Source: Bradyrhizobium lablabi
GTDB lineage: Bacteria > Pseudomonadota > Alphaproteobacteria > Rhizobiales > Xanthobacteraceae
Assembly (NCBI RefSeq): GCF_900141755.1
Contig: NZ_LT670844.1
Coordinates: 2,542,001 to 2,606,000, forward strand
Length of the DNA: 64,000 nt
Direction of reading: 5' to 3'
Positions 1 through 8,767 of this stretch are shown piece by piece. A program made the position numbers and the translations under genes. The notes beneath the pieces were generated by a model. The model did not search any database, was not told where the DNA came from, and was given only the letters and a program-made list of their open reading frames with translations. Positions within the stretch are counted from its first letter, which is position 1; each line of letters opens with the position of its first letter.

Positions 1-111
1 TTCGATCTTGTAACCCGCGGGCGGAGCCGCCGGCTGCGCGGCGGCCGCCCCACTGCAGACGCCGATGCTGCAGGCAACGAACAGGCCGATCCAAGATGTC
101 CTGCCCTTCAT
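1..111 (-). CDS. Exported protein, N-terminal fragment (runs off the window)
   Basis: Thirty-seven codons are visible on the minus strand, beginning at an ATG at 111 and open to the window edge. The peptide starts MKGRTSW, has a hydrophobic stretch over residues 8-20 and then an AAAA-QPAAPP segment, which reads as a Sec signal peptide with a likely cleavage after the Ala run. Too little remains to name a family. It lies downstream of the TPR gene on the same strand, 131 bases away. Confidence 0.5.
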   Translation of the reverse strand, partial: MKGRTSWIGLFVACSIGVCSGAAAAQPAAPPAGYKIE

Positions 112-242
112 TTTCTGGCTCCATTGATCCGGTCACGCGATTAGTCGCGCATGTCCTGATCAAGTTCATTGTGGGCGCACTGGCGGCTTCCGAATTCGGG
201 GTTCACTAGCGATGTCCTATCGCCAAGGAACACGGCACGCGG

Positions 243-1499
243 TCAGAAACCGAGCACGCGGAGCTGTTGCTTGCTGACCCGGTCGGCCGGGTCGATCGAT
301 TGCGCCTTGCGGAAATCGGCGATCGCCTCGGCGTGGCGGCCCAGCACTTCATTGGAGAGGCCGCGGTTGTTGTAGGCTTCGACATAGGACGGACCGAACT
401 GGATCGCTTGCGTGAAATCTGCAATCGCTTGGTTGCTGTCACCCTTTGCGACGTAGGCTTTGCCGCGGGAGTTGAAAGAGTTGAAGTCCTTGGGGTTTAT
501 CGCAATCGCCTGGTCATAGTCCCGGATCGCGTCATCGATCTTGCGCAGCGCCTTATAGGCATTGCCGCGATTCCAATACGCCACGCTGTTCTTTGGATTG
601 ATGCTGATCGACTGATCATAACCAGCGATTGCCCGGCTATAGTCCTTCAAGCCTTCGTAAGCGACGCCAAGGCAATTGTACCCGCCGGAATTTTTGGGCT
701 CGCGCTTGATGACCTCACTGCAATCCGGAACGGCGAGGTCGTATCGGCGATTGTTGCTGTAGGCAACGCCACGCGAGCTGTACAGCCAAAGCAGATTTGG
801 ATCGAGCTTGATTGCCTCGCTGTAGTCTGCGATGGCGGACTCCCATCCGCCTTTTTTCGTGATCAACCTCTTCTTGAAGAGCGCCTGACCCCTTTGGCCG
901 AAACCAAAGGCGTATTTTGGATCGATTGTGACCGCCTCGGTGATATCGGCGACCGCCTGGTCGAATTCACCCTTTTCCGTCCATGCCATGCCGTGGCGGG
1001 TATAGGCCCACACGTCCCTGGAATCGACCCTGATCGCCTCGGCGTGGTCGGCCAGCGCTGCATCGTATTCGTGCAGACCGTAATACGCGACGCCACGGTT
1101 GTTGTAGGCCCAGCCATATTTCGGATCGATCTTGATCGCCTCGGTGCAATCCGCAATGGCCGCGTCGTGGTCCTCTTTGCTCTCGTAAGCCTCGCACCGG
1201 TGCGCAAAGGCCCAGGCGTCCTTCGGGCTGAGCTTGATGGCCTCGCCGTAGTCGGCAATCGCGCGGTCGTAATCCTTCCCGTTGAAGGAGCCGCGGCCCC
1301 GGTTCTTGAAGGCCTTGACGCGTTCTGCCACCTGCTCGCTTGCATCGTCGATGATGCGGCTGCAGGCCGCGCCCCCGACGTCGGGCTTGTCGGCGCTGGC
1401 GGCGCACTCGCCCCGGTCGGCCGGCGTGGCGGCCAGCGCCGGCATCGCAAGCAGCAGACCCAGGCAAAGGAGCAGTCCACCTGATCCGCGCGCTGCCAT
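243..1499 (-). CDS. Secreted tetratricopeptide-repeat (TPR) protein
   Basis: A 418-residue protein built almost wholly of tandem 34-residue TPR units (about ten), each with the typical alternation of small and aromatic residues and a D-P or N-P turn (IKLSPKDAW, IKIDPKYGW, ISINPKNS). TPR solenoids act as protein-binding scaffolds. Residues 1-23 (MAARGSGGLLLCLGLLLAMPALA) form a signal peptide, so it should be periplasmic. The ATG at 1499 is preferred over an upstream start at 1607 because GGAGGGGGA lies 5 bases upstream and the signal peptide begins there. No partner can be named from the context. Confidence 0.85.
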   Translation of the reverse strand: MAARGSGGLLLCLGLLLAMPALAATPADRGECAASADKPDVGGAACSRIIDDASEQVAERVKAFKNRGRGSFNGKDYDRAIADYGEAIKLSPKDAWAFAHRCEAYESKEDHDAAIADCTEAIKIDPKYGWAYNNRGVAYYGLHEYDAALADHAEAIRVDSRDVWAYTRHGMAWTEKGEFDQAVADITEAVTIDPKYAFGFGQRGQALFKKRLITKKGGWESAIADYSEAIKLDPNLLWLYSSRGVAYSNNRRYDLAVPDCSEVIKREPKNSGGYNCLGVAYEGLKDYSRAIAGYDQSISINPKNSVAYWNRGNAYKALRKIDDAIRDYDQAIAINPKDFNSFNSRGKAYVAKGDSNQAIADFTQAIQFGPSYVEAYNNRGLSNEVLGRHAEAIADFRKAQSIDPADRVSKQQLRVLGF

Positions 1500-1824
1500 G
1501 CTGTTCCCCCTCCGCCTTGCGCTCCGACGCGACACGTACGGGCGTGATGACTCTAGCCCCAACGGCAGACATTCTGCCATCGTCAACCCAGGTCTGAGAT
1601 GGGTCAATCGCTACCGAAATGGCTTATCCCTGCCGAGTCCGCTTTTAGCCCGATAGCGGCATGACGGACGAAACGCAGACCCGTCCGGTCGAGGCCTGTT
1701 GGTTGCGGCGGTCTTCTATGCCACCAGTTATCCGGCAGAAACCCCGTGAACAAACGCGCACAAACGTGAATGATCTTGATCGAGAAACGCTGATTTTGCT
1801 CGAATTTCCCGATAGAGTCCGGCG

Positions 1825-1869
1825 CTCATAACGGTCTGGTTGCAGGTTCGAGTCCTGCCGGGCCCACCA
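1825..1869 (+). other. 3' half of a tRNA gene (anticodon CAT), probable attachment-site remnant
   Basis: This 45-bp segment runs from the anticodon loop (CTCATAA, anticodon CAT) through the 3' anticodon strand CGGTC, the T arm (GCAGG-TTCGAGT-CCTGC), the acceptor strand CGGGCCC and ACCA. The 5' half is missing: the expected GGGCCCG start about 77 bases upstream of the CCA is not there, and the 5' anticodon strand does not pair. Tyrosine integrases commonly recombine in the anticodon or T loop of tRNA genes, leaving such a 3' duplicate at the distal end of an island. The intact gene would be tRNA-Ile2 or tRNA-Met. Confidence 0.7.
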
Positions 1870-1923
1870 GCCTTCGCTGGCTTCGCCAGCTTCGGCTCGG
1901 CGAGCCGTTTCGCAGCGAAGGCT
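1869..1923. repeat. GC-rich inverted repeat beside the tRNA fragment
   Basis: Arms AGCCTTCGCTG (1869-1879) and CAGCGAAGGCT (1913-1923) are perfect complements and enclose a second small hairpin (CGGCTC/GAGCCG). It directly abuts the ACCA end of the tRNA remnant. It could be a former tRNA terminator or part of a dispersed repeat. Nothing else was recognised in the gene-free stretch 1500-2115. Confidence 0.5.
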
Positions 1924-2115
1924 GCCTCGCCGGAGCCCATCGGGCGAAGGCGGGCCGCGCGGCACCCGAGCTACGGCTCGGCAGGCCATATGAAATCAGT
2001 AGCTTATTCGGTCTCGTTCGGGATCACCGTACCCCCGCTTCGTCTACGCCTGCCATGAAGGGCCATCAACGGGTGGACGCTCTCGAAGGATTCGCTTTGC
2101 GCACCAAAAGCGGAG

Positions 2116-3303
2116 CTAAGCGCCGTAACCAGGAGCCAGCCTGAACGCGCCGTTCTTGAGCGAATTGGCCTCGACCATGATGACTTCCTCATCCGGGTAG
2201 CCATCGTGGCGCTCGGAGGTGAAGGAAATGTCGCCGTAGACGCCGGGGTACGCCTTGAGCTTGTTGAGATAGCCGACGACCTGTTCCGGCTCGGTGCCGA
2301 CATTCTTCATCGCTTCCGCGATCAGGTACGGTGAGTCATAGCCGACCGCAACCCACCACAGCAGTGTGTCGCTCAGGTCGATCTTGGCGCTCTTCAGACG
2401 GTCAAGGAAGGCAGCGGTGCGATCGGCAAGCTTGCCATCGGGGCTGTAGCAAACCGGACGGAAATTGTTGGGATAGACCTTGGCCCAGTATTCAGGCTTT
2501 TCCAGCAATGCGCGGGTTTGGCCGGAGCCGAGCGTGGTCTGGCCGACGATCGGCACGTCCCACTGCATCTGCCCGCGCGTATTGATGATGCGCGAGAGGA
2601 ATCCGGGATTCACACTCCAGGGCATGATGGCGTCGGCGCCAGCGGAACGCATGCGCATGATTTCGGCCGTGAGATCCGGATTGGCAGCGTCGATGTTGCC
2701 CTGGTAGACCACTTCTGCGCCTTTGACCTTGAGCATCGGCACATATGCGTTGACCGATGCGGTGCCATAGCCGGTGGTATCGCTGATCACCGCCACCTTC
2801 GTGCGCTTAAGCACGTCCACCACATAGCGGTTCGCGGCGGCGCCGATCTGCTGGTTGGTGGGTGCGTTGCGGAAGCACATCGGATATTTCTTCGGATCGG
2901 TCAGGCTATCGACCCAGCACGGATGGAGCTGCGGCGTGTTTGTGCGTGCGAGCAACGGCACGACCGCAAGCGACTCGCCGGAATTGACCGGGCCAAAGAC
3001 GACGCTCACTTTCTCTGAGTGTGTGAGCTCCGCCGCTCCGTTCACGGCCTTCGTCGGATCGCTTTGGGTGTCGCGGACGACCAACTCAATCTGCCGGCCG
3101 TCGATGCCGCCGGCCGCGTTGATCTCCTGCACCGCCAGCTGGATTCCGCGATTGATCCCGATTCCGGTCGATGAAGAGGGACCAGTGAGAGCTGGAAGAT
3201 AACCGATCATAATCGGTTCTTTTGCGGCGATCGCGGGTTTGGCGACGGTGCTTGCAATCGCGGCGGCGGCGGACGCCAGCGCTTGACGACGAGTCAACGA
3301 CAT
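2116..3303 (-). CDS. ABC transporter periplasmic binding protein, branched-chain amino acid/amide type
   Basis: A 395-residue class I periplasmic binding protein (Peripla_BP_6, LivJ/UrtA-like). It should capture a small solute and deliver it to a HAAT-type ABC importer. The N-terminus MSLTRRQALASAAAA resembles a Tat signal with a twin arginine. The mature part opens with IMIGYLPALTGPSSSTG, the typical first strand and ligand loop, followed by GIDGRQIELVVRDTQSDPTKAV. No permease or ATPase gene is adjacent in the window, so it is an orphan here and its substrate is unknown. Confidence 0.85.
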   Translation of the reverse strand: MSLTRRQALASAAAAIASTVAKPAIAAKEPIMIGYLPALTGPSSSTGIGINRGIQLAVQEINAAGGIDGRQIELVVRDTQSDPTKAVNGAAELTHSEKVSVVFGPVNSGESLAVVPLLARTNTPQLHPCWVDSLTDPKKYPMCFRNAPTNQQIGAAANRYVVDVLKRTKVAVISDTTGYGTASVNAYVPMLKVKGAEVVYQGNIDAANPDLTAEIMRMRSAGADAIMPWSVNPGFLSRIINTRGQMQWDVPIVGQTTLGSGQTRALLEKPEYWAKVYPNNFRPVCYSPDGKLADRTAAFLDRLKSAKIDLSDTLLWWVAVGYDSPYLIAEAMKNVGTEPEQVVGYLNKLKAYPGVYGDISFTSERHDGYPDEEVIMVEANSLKNGAFRLAPGYGA

Positions 3304-3483
3304 TTTGATTTCCTCCCTAAGCGTTCTTGATTCACTCCCAAACTTGCCGAGATTTCTTTGACCTCGGATTTTTTTGATTTTCGCGACGGACTATAGACTT
3401 GGCTTGATGGTTCGCATAGCGATACCCTTAAAGCTCAACCCGGAGTTTGCGATCGCGTGATCCCGTCATGCGGGCCGGCCTAT

Positions 3484-3547
3484 GATGCAGCGCATCATGC
3501 GAGGTTGATCCAATTCCACTCTCACATCATGAGGCGTGAACTCATGA
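3484..3547. promoter_or_regulatory. Two inverted repeats in the 3304-3859 gene-free gap
   Basis: The 556-base gap between the ABC binding protein (minus) and the flavoenzyme (plus) holds GATGC-AGC-GCATC (3484-3496) and TCATGAG-N7-CTCATGA (3527-3547). The second has the form of an operator for a dimeric regulator. Both genes read outward, so the site could serve either. No regulator gene is adjacent, and no convincing coding sequence is seen in the gap. Confidence 0.3.
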
Positions 3548-3859
3548 ATCCAAAGGTGTCTGCGGACGTCCGCTTTGATTGAGGCACGTCGCTCTGCAAA
3601 AGCGAAGACGGACAGCAGCCGCGCAGCGAGCGAAGCTTTCTACGAAAAAGGCACATTCGCCGAGTCGTGTTGCCCAAGTCGTGTCAGATTTGTGCCAACA
3701 GGTGTCGTTTAATGACAACAGCGACGGCTATCCGCCTGAAATAGTCGCGGTAGCCAGACCCGCGATAAGAATTAATCGCATTGTCGAAAGACGCAAAAGA
3801 TCGGATGGTAGCTGATTGGCTCCAATCGGCGACCTCACCCTGTTTTCCTGATCGATGGG

Positions 3860-5020
3860 ATGCGAATGATATATGATGTCATTGTCGTCGGCGTGGGCGG
3901 TATGGGTAGCGCGACGGCTTTCCAATTGGCTCGTCGGGGCCAGCGCGTTCTCGGCCTTGAACGGTTTGACATACCCCATTCGATGGGGTCGTCCCACGGC
4001 ATCAGCCGCATCATTCGGCTGCCCTATTTTGAGCACCCTGATTACGTTCCGCTGCTGCTGCGCGCCTTTGCCCTTTGGCGTGACATCGAGCAGCTGAGCG
4101 GCCAGGAGCTGCTGGTCACAACCGGATCGATCGATGCGGGCCGTGAGGACGGCGAGCTGTTCGGCGGAGCGCTCGCAACGACGCGACTGCACGAGCTGCC
4201 TCACGAGGTCCTGACGGGCTCGGAGGTCAATGCCCGGTATCCCGGCTACCATCTGCCACCGGCGACGCGTGCGGTCTTTCAGCCGCAAGGCGGTTTGTTG
4301 GCCAGTGAGCGAGCGATCGTGGCGCATGTCAACGCTGCGATGTCTCACGGCGCCGAAATCCACGCGCGCGAACGCGTCCTGAGCTGGGAGGCTCATCCAG
4401 ATGGAGAGGGCGTTGTCGTATCGACTGACCGCGCGCGCTATGAGGCTGGGCGATTGGTCATCACCGCCGGCGCATGGATCGGCGAACTGGCTCCACTCGC
4501 AAGGCGGCTGGCGATTCCTGAACGGCAGGTGCTGGCGTGGCTGCAGCCGACGCGTCCCGAATGGTTTACGACGCAACGGTTCCCCGTCTTCAACCTGGAC
4601 GTGGAGGAAGGCCGCTATTATGGCTTCCCCGTCTATGAGGTTCCCGGTTTCAAGTTTGGCCGCTACCATCATCGCGGTGAGAGCTGCGCAGCGGACCTGT
4701 TGCGGCGTGAGCCCGACGATACCGACGAAGCACTGCTGCGCCAATTTGCCGGTCGCTATTTTCCGCACGGCAACGGACCGACCATGGCGCTTCGCACCTG
4801 CATGTTCACGAACACGCCGGATGAGCATTTCATCATCGATCATCATCCGGCGCATAAACAGGTCGTTCTGGCGTCGCCATGCTCCGGCCACGGCTACAAA
4901 TTCTGCAGCGTCATCGGAGAAATCCTGACCGATCTTGCAACCGGCGACGGTTCGACAAAACACAGCATCGATTTTCTTCGGCTCGCGCGCCCTGCGCTTT
5001 CGGAAATGCCACAGGCGTGA
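3860..5020 (+). CDS. Monomeric sarcosine oxidase / N-methyl-amino-acid oxidase family flavoprotein
   Basis: A 386-residue FAD-dependent amine oxidase of the MSOX/MTOX (SoxA/SolA) family, which oxidatively demethylates N-methyl amino acids using oxygen. The N-terminal Rossmann motif VGVGGMGSATA and ERFDIPHSMGSSHG bind FAD. Cys314 in RTCMFTNTPDEHF sits where the family binds flavin covalently (Cys315 of Bacillus MSOX), and PCSGHGYKF closes the active site. Length is normal. The exact substrate (sarcosine, N-methyltryptophan, pipecolate or other) cannot be read from sequence. No tetrahydrofolate or glyoxylate genes are adjacent. Confidence 0.85.
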   Translation: MRMIYDVIVVGVGGMGSATAFQLARRGQRVLGLERFDIPHSMGSSHGISRIIRLPYFEHPDYVPLLLRAFALWRDIEQLSGQELLVTTGSIDAGREDGELFGGALATTRLHELPHEVLTGSEVNARYPGYHLPPATRAVFQPQGGLLASERAIVAHVNAAMSHGAEIHARERVLSWEAHPDGEGVVVSTDRARYEAGRLVITAGAWIGELAPLARRLAIPERQVLAWLQPTRPEWFTTQRFPVFNLDVEEGRYYGFPVYEVPGFKFGRYHHRGESCAADLLRREPDDTDEALLRQFAGRYFPHGNGPTMALRTCMFTNTPDEHFIIDHHPAHKQVVLASPCSGHGYKFCSVIGEILTDLATGDGSTKHSIDFLRLARPALSEMPQA

Positions 5021-5165
5021 AATTCTGACCAGCTCTTGCGGCTCACGCTCGGCCGCGGAATGATGATGCCCGCATGCGTTAACACATCGTCCTGAACCTG
5101 AACCACGGATGGGGCGACTTAGGTCGGGAATAACGTTCATTCCTCGAACGAGAGCCGGAACACCC

Positions 5166-6710
5166 ATGTTCGCTTCACATCGCCTCGCGACGCTGGCTTT
5201 GGCCGCCGCAGTTCTTGCACCCGCAGTTCTTGCGCCCGCCAGCGCCAACGCGATGGACGATTTAGTCGCCGCCATCAGCAGCGGGCCCACCCAGCTCGGG
5301 CTGTGCGGCGACGGCGATGCCCCCCTCAAGCCCGCCGCCTGCAAGGAAGACGGGCTCGACACGCTCGCCGCACAAATCGACAAGGTGTTTGCGGCAACGG
5401 TTGCCAAAGCGCCCGTCAATGCCAAGCCACTGTTGAAGCGCGATCAGGTCTGGTTCGGTGAAATCGTCGTCAACGCCGCGGAATCGATGCCGCAATCCGA
5501 CAATGCCGATGACCGGCAGGCCTTTGTCGCGAGCCTGCGCCAACGGGTCGGCACGCTGGAAGCGATCGCCGCCGGACTAGGCCGCTCTGGAATTGCGGGA
5601 CGGTGGGTGAATGCATTCGGCAGCGTCGTTGTGACGCCGGTGCAAGACGGGGCGTACCGGATCGCGATCGAGACGCGCGCCGTTTATGGAACGGACGATG
5701 AGCGCCACCGGGAATGCCAGGCGAGTACGCTGGTACGTGCGGAGCCCCGCGGCTGGCTGAGCGGAACCATCCTCAAGGAGCACGCGCCGACCACCGGCGA
5801 GGCAACGGCAACCGCCGATGATACCAACCCGCTAACACTCAAAATCCGCCGTCAGGGCCAGACGCTTCGAGTCGTTGTCGACGGCAAGGATTCGACTTAT
5901 GCCACCCTGCCCGGTTGCAGATTTGTTGGCCAGCTCACCGCAAGCTACTTCGCCGCCGGGGCCGCGGACTCTGCCGTCGCGACGGCTGACAAGGCTGACG
6001 CCGGTTTCGTTGCACCGACCTTCGACTGTGCGCGTCCGGCGACCGCGAGCGACGAGGAAATTTGCGCCGATCCCGATTTGGCCGACAACGACCAGAGACT
6101 GAACCGCGCGTGGAAAGCGCTATTGCCCCGGCTCGATCCGACGACGCGGCGCGCGCTGATCGAGGACCAGCGCGGCTACGTTGGTGCGCAGTCCAATCAA
6201 TATCCGATATCCCTGCATCCGGCTCAGAACAAGCAGAGCTACTTCATGCATTTCACCGCCGCTGCACGGTACGAACTCAACGGCCTGCAGCGCGAACGAA
6301 TTGCCCTGCTCGAGGGCTTTGACGAAAACCGCCACGGCTTTGCCGGCGTGTGGCTGGCGCACGATGCGATCCTGAAAGTGACGGCTGAGGCGGACGGAAG
6401 CCTGACCGCAGAGGGCTGGAAGTGGAATCAGGGCGACTGGAAGGGCGGCTGCGACTATGCGATCGAAGGCAAGGTCGTGGGCGTCGTCTTTCGCTCCAAC
6501 GACAAAGGAGAAAACCCCGATACGCTGGAGCGCGATCACGCCACCCTGGTCGTCAACCGCCAGGATGATGTCTTTGCCAAGAAGCGCTTCCGCTCTGACG
6601 GTACGCTTGATCCGAATGCCGTTGAGCCCAAATGCAAGCGGATATCCTCCTCGACCGCGCGGCTGTTTCCGGCGCGCCCCTCGCCCGACCTCGACAACGC
6701 GATTCGCTAA
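5166..6710 (+). CDS. Secreted protein with LprI (DUF1311-like) domain
   Basis: A 514-residue exported protein. Residues 1-28 (MFASHRLATLALAAAVL...ASANA) are a signal peptide, so the ATG at 5166 is chosen over 5109. The central part carries an LprI-type segment: FDCARPATASDEEICADPDLADNDQRL followed by a helical YELNGLQRERI region. LprI-like domains occur in periplasmic proteins and lipoproteins, and one member inhibits lysozyme. The remaining roughly 260 N-terminal and 90 C-terminal residues match nothing I recognise. Its role is probably in the envelope but is not established. Confidence 0.7.
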   Translation: MFASHRLATLALAAAVLAPAVLAPASANAMDDLVAAISSGPTQLGLCGDGDAPLKPAACKEDGLDTLAAQIDKVFAATVAKAPVNAKPLLKRDQVWFGEIVVNAAESMPQSDNADDRQAFVASLRQRVGTLEAIAAGLGRSGIAGRWVNAFGSVVVTPVQDGAYRIAIETRAVYGTDDERHRECQASTLVRAEPRGWLSGTILKEHAPTTGEATATADDTNPLTLKIRRQGQTLRVVVDGKDSTYATLPGCRFVGQLTASYFAAGAADSAVATADKADAGFVAPTFDCARPATASDEEICADPDLADNDQRLNRAWKALLPRLDPTTRRALIEDQRGYVGAQSNQYPISLHPAQNKQSYFMHFTAAARYELNGLQRERIALLEGFDENRHGFAGVWLAHDAILKVTAEADGSLTAEGWKWNQGDWKGGCDYAIEGKVVGVVFRSNDKGENPDTLERDHATLVVNRQDDVFAKKRFRSDGTLDPNAVEPKCKRISSSTARLFPARPSPDLDNAIR

Positions 6711-6792
6711 AGCGAGCCGGGAGGCGATATGCACGGGCGCAGGCATAGCGCCGGGCTACCCTGTTAACCCCGGGTTTCTACGGTCGCTTAAA

Positions 6793-6808
6793 TTAACGGG
6801 CCCGTTAA
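6793..6808. promoter_or_regulatory. Perfect 16-bp palindrome upstream of the zinc-ribbon gene
   Basis: TTAACGGGCCCGTTAA is fully self-complementary and lies 52 bases before the start codon at 6861. The TTAA ends recall CtrA half-sites, but the spacing is 8 rather than 7, so an operator for another dimeric factor is equally possible. Confidence 0.35.
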
Positions 6809-6860
6809 CCGTTCGCGTCAAGATTGGGTACCTGATCATCGACACCAGGAAGGATCAGCC

Positions 6861-7061
6861 ATGAATGTTGAGCCGAACTGCATCGCGTGCAATGTCACGC
6901 GGACACTCATTAGCGTCCTGCCGGTCAAGAACCGGCACGAGATGCGGTCATTCGAATGCCCCGAATGCGGGAGCCTTTTCAGGCTTGTGGTCCGGCGCGA
7001 ACCGCGCTCGGTCGCGGACGAGGTGACGGGCCCTTGCTTCGCGGCGGCCGCCATCCAGTGA
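6861..7061 (+). CDS. Small zinc-ribbon-like protein
   Basis: A 66-residue protein with two CxxC knuckles (CIAC at residues 7-10 and CPEC near residues 33-36) separated by 22 residues, the layout of a small zinc ribbon. AGGAAGGA about 7 bases upstream of the ATG supports expression. The C-terminus is Ala-rich and without a motif. Possible roles are nucleic-acid or protein binding. It stands alone, with a 127-base gap to the next gene. Confidence 0.6.
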   Translation: MNVEPNCIACNVTRTLISVLPVKNRHEMRSFECPECGSLFRLVVRREPRSVADEVTGPCFAAAAIQ

Positions 7062-7188
7062 GTTGGGGCTTATCTTCATAGTTGCAGGTTTAGTCCTGAT
7101 TATTGTCGGGATAACCTAACCGCTCCGCACGAGGAACCTACTTCGCAAATGGAGCAAAAGAGAAGAGCAGCGGTAAGGAGAGCATCTC

Positions 7189-7596
7189 ATGCGCGCTCTT
7201 GTGTTGTTGGTGACTTGTTTGATCGGCCTCGCCTCACCGGCTCGCGCCGGCGACGATGTCGCTGCCGCCCAGGGCGTCATCCGCTCCCAGGCCGAAGCCT
7301 TCAGTCATGACGATGCGGCGGCGGCCTATTCCTACGCGGCGCCCGCGATCCGCGACATCTTTCCGCAAGCCGACATCTTCATGTCGATGGTTCGCAACAG
7401 CTACGCCCCGGTCTATCGCCACAAGAGCTTTGAATTCGGCGAGGCGCGCACAGCCGACGGCCGGATCGCCCAAGAGGTCCACATCGTCGACGCCGACGGC
7501 GTCGCGTGGGAGGCGCTGTATACGCTCGAGCTTCAGCCCGATGGCAGCCTGAAGATCATCGGCTGCGTTCTGCTCAAGGCCGGCCAGACGGCGTGA
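7189..7596 (+). CDS. Exported DUF4864 protein
   Basis: A 135-residue protein with a signal peptide (MRALVLLVTCLIGLASPARA) and a compact NTF2-like fold typical of DUF4864: VIRSQAEAFSHDDAAAAYSYAAPAIRD, then FMSMVRNSYAPVYR and a C-terminal LQPDGSLKIIGCVLL strand pair. Members are periplasmic and of unknown function. AAGGAGAGCATCTC just before the ATG is a good ribosome-binding site. The gene ends at a strong bidirectional terminator shared with the porin. Confidence 0.75.
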   Translation: MRALVLLVTCLIGLASPARAGDDVAAAQGVIRSQAEAFSHDDAAAAYSYAAPAIRDIFPQADIFMSMVRNSYAPVYRHKSFEFGEARTADGRIAQEVHIVDADGVAWEALYTLELQPDGSLKIIGCVLLKAGQTA

Positions 7597-7612
7597 GGCG
7601 CGCCTCACAAAA

Positions 7613-7638
7613 AAAGCCCCGGACCATGCCGGGGCTTT
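7613..7638. terminator. Bidirectional intrinsic terminator
   Basis: AAAGCCCCGG (7613-7622) pairs with CCGGGGCTTT (7629-7638) around a 6-base loop, with A/T runs on both sides. It separates the convergent DUF4864 and porin genes and can stop transcription in both directions. Confidence 0.9.
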
Positions 7639-7662
7639 AATTTGCGAGCGCCCTAGAAAAGT

Positions 7663-8592
7663 TCAGTACTTTGCGACCACCGGTCCACCCCAGCGGTAGT
7701 TGATGCCGACGCGAAGAATATTGTCGGTGATGTGCGAATTGTAGCTGGCGGTCAGGAAGCCGCCGCTCGGCGCGATGACCGGGGTGATAAACGTTCCCGA
7801 GATATTGCCGAGATCCATATAGAGGTACTCGATCTTGGCGGTCCAATTGCCGCTGATCACGCCTTCGACGCCGGCGCCGACGGTCCATCCGACCCGGGTC
7901 GAGGTGTTGCCAAAGGAGGCGGCGAACGGGGTCAGAACGGTCCCTCCATTGGTACCCTGTCCGAAGGGGTTGGTCACGTTGGTGCCGGCGATGGTTTCGG
8001 TCGCCTTCACTTCGCCGTAAGCCAAACCACCGGTCACGTAAGCGAGGATGGTCGGCGTGATCGTCGGGCCGATGCGGCCGCGAACCGTGCCAAACCATTC
8101 GATCTTTTCACTCAGCGCAGTGGTTACCGGGAACGCCGCAACGTTGAAGGGGGCGGTGTCACCAAGGTGTCCCACGGTGCAGGGGCCGCTGAGGCCTACC
8201 AGCGTCGTCGCGGTGGGCGAGCCGCCCGGACAGACCGCGGTGGTGCTGCCCTTCTCACCGGAGCCCTGGATGTCGCCTTCCAGGCCGAACACCCATTTGT
8301 CTCGCTGCCAGTTGTAGCCGATCTGGCCGCCGCCGATGACGCCGTCGAGATGGTACTTGGCCGAGGTCGCGGCCACTAGCGATGGCGTGGCCAATGGGTC
8401 GATGAACGCCTCGTTGGTCGATGACCGACCCCAGCTGTAGCCGACATTGCCGCCGACATAGAACCCGGTCCAATCGTAAACCGCCACGATTGGCGGCGGC
8501 GCCTTGGTATAAACCTTTGCCGGAAGGTCGGCTGCGAGCGCGCTGGTCGAACCGAGCGCCAGCATCGAAACCGTGAGGGCTAGTTTTTTCAT
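7663..8592 (-). CDS. Omp25/Omp31-type outer membrane beta-barrel protein
   Basis: A 309-residue outer-membrane protein of the family abundant in Rhizobiales. The signal peptide (MKKLALTVSMLALGSTSALA) leads into ADLPAKVYTKAPPPIVAVYDW and TGFYVGGNVGYSWG, the conserved first strand. The barrel ends in NYRWGGPVVAKY. An in-frame TTG at 8604 is possible, but the ATG at 8592 starts the signal peptide. It is expected to be an abundant surface protein involved in envelope stability; a specific transport role is not indicated. Confidence 0.85.
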   Translation of the reverse strand: MKKLALTVSMLALGSTSALAADLPAKVYTKAPPPIVAVYDWTGFYVGGNVGYSWGRSSTNEAFIDPLATPSLVAATSAKYHLDGVIGGGQIGYNWQRDKWVFGLEGDIQGSGEKGSTTAVCPGGSPTATTLVGLSGPCTVGHLGDTAPFNVAAFPVTTALSEKIEWFGTVRGRIGPTITPTILAYVTGGLAYGEVKATETIAGTNVTNPFGQGTNGGTVLTPFAASFGNTSTRVGWTVGAGVEGVISGNWTAKIEYLYMDLGNISGTFITPVIAPSGGFLTASYNSHITDNILRVGINYRWGGPVVAKY

Positions 8593-8767
8593 GGATTTAC
8601 CCAATATTTGCCTGAAAAAAGGAACTGGAATGCCTAAAAGAGTATCGGGATTCCCGCTGCGCCGCTGTCACCCGGCAGCAACAACCAGCCAAAATCCGGT
8701 TCCGATTTCCCCTGAAGTGCCAATGGGCCGGCCGATTCCAACGTCCGAAAGAAGCCCCGAGATACGC

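Noticed and set aside
267..1484. 405-codon plus-strand ORF opposite the TPR gene
   Set aside because: It is an antisense shadow of the repetitive, GC-rich TPR gene, without a signal peptide or domain, whereas the minus strand has a full TPR pattern.
1645..1989. Minus-strand ORF reading ...RQDSNLQPDRYER...
   Set aside because: It is the complement of the tRNA 3' fragment and its flanks; this peptide string is a known kind of spurious translation of tRNA regions.
3728..5425. 565-codon minus-strand ORF over the flavoenzyme gene
   Set aside because: It lies antisense to a clear MSOX-family protein and has no domain; it results from low stop frequency in GC-rich DNA.
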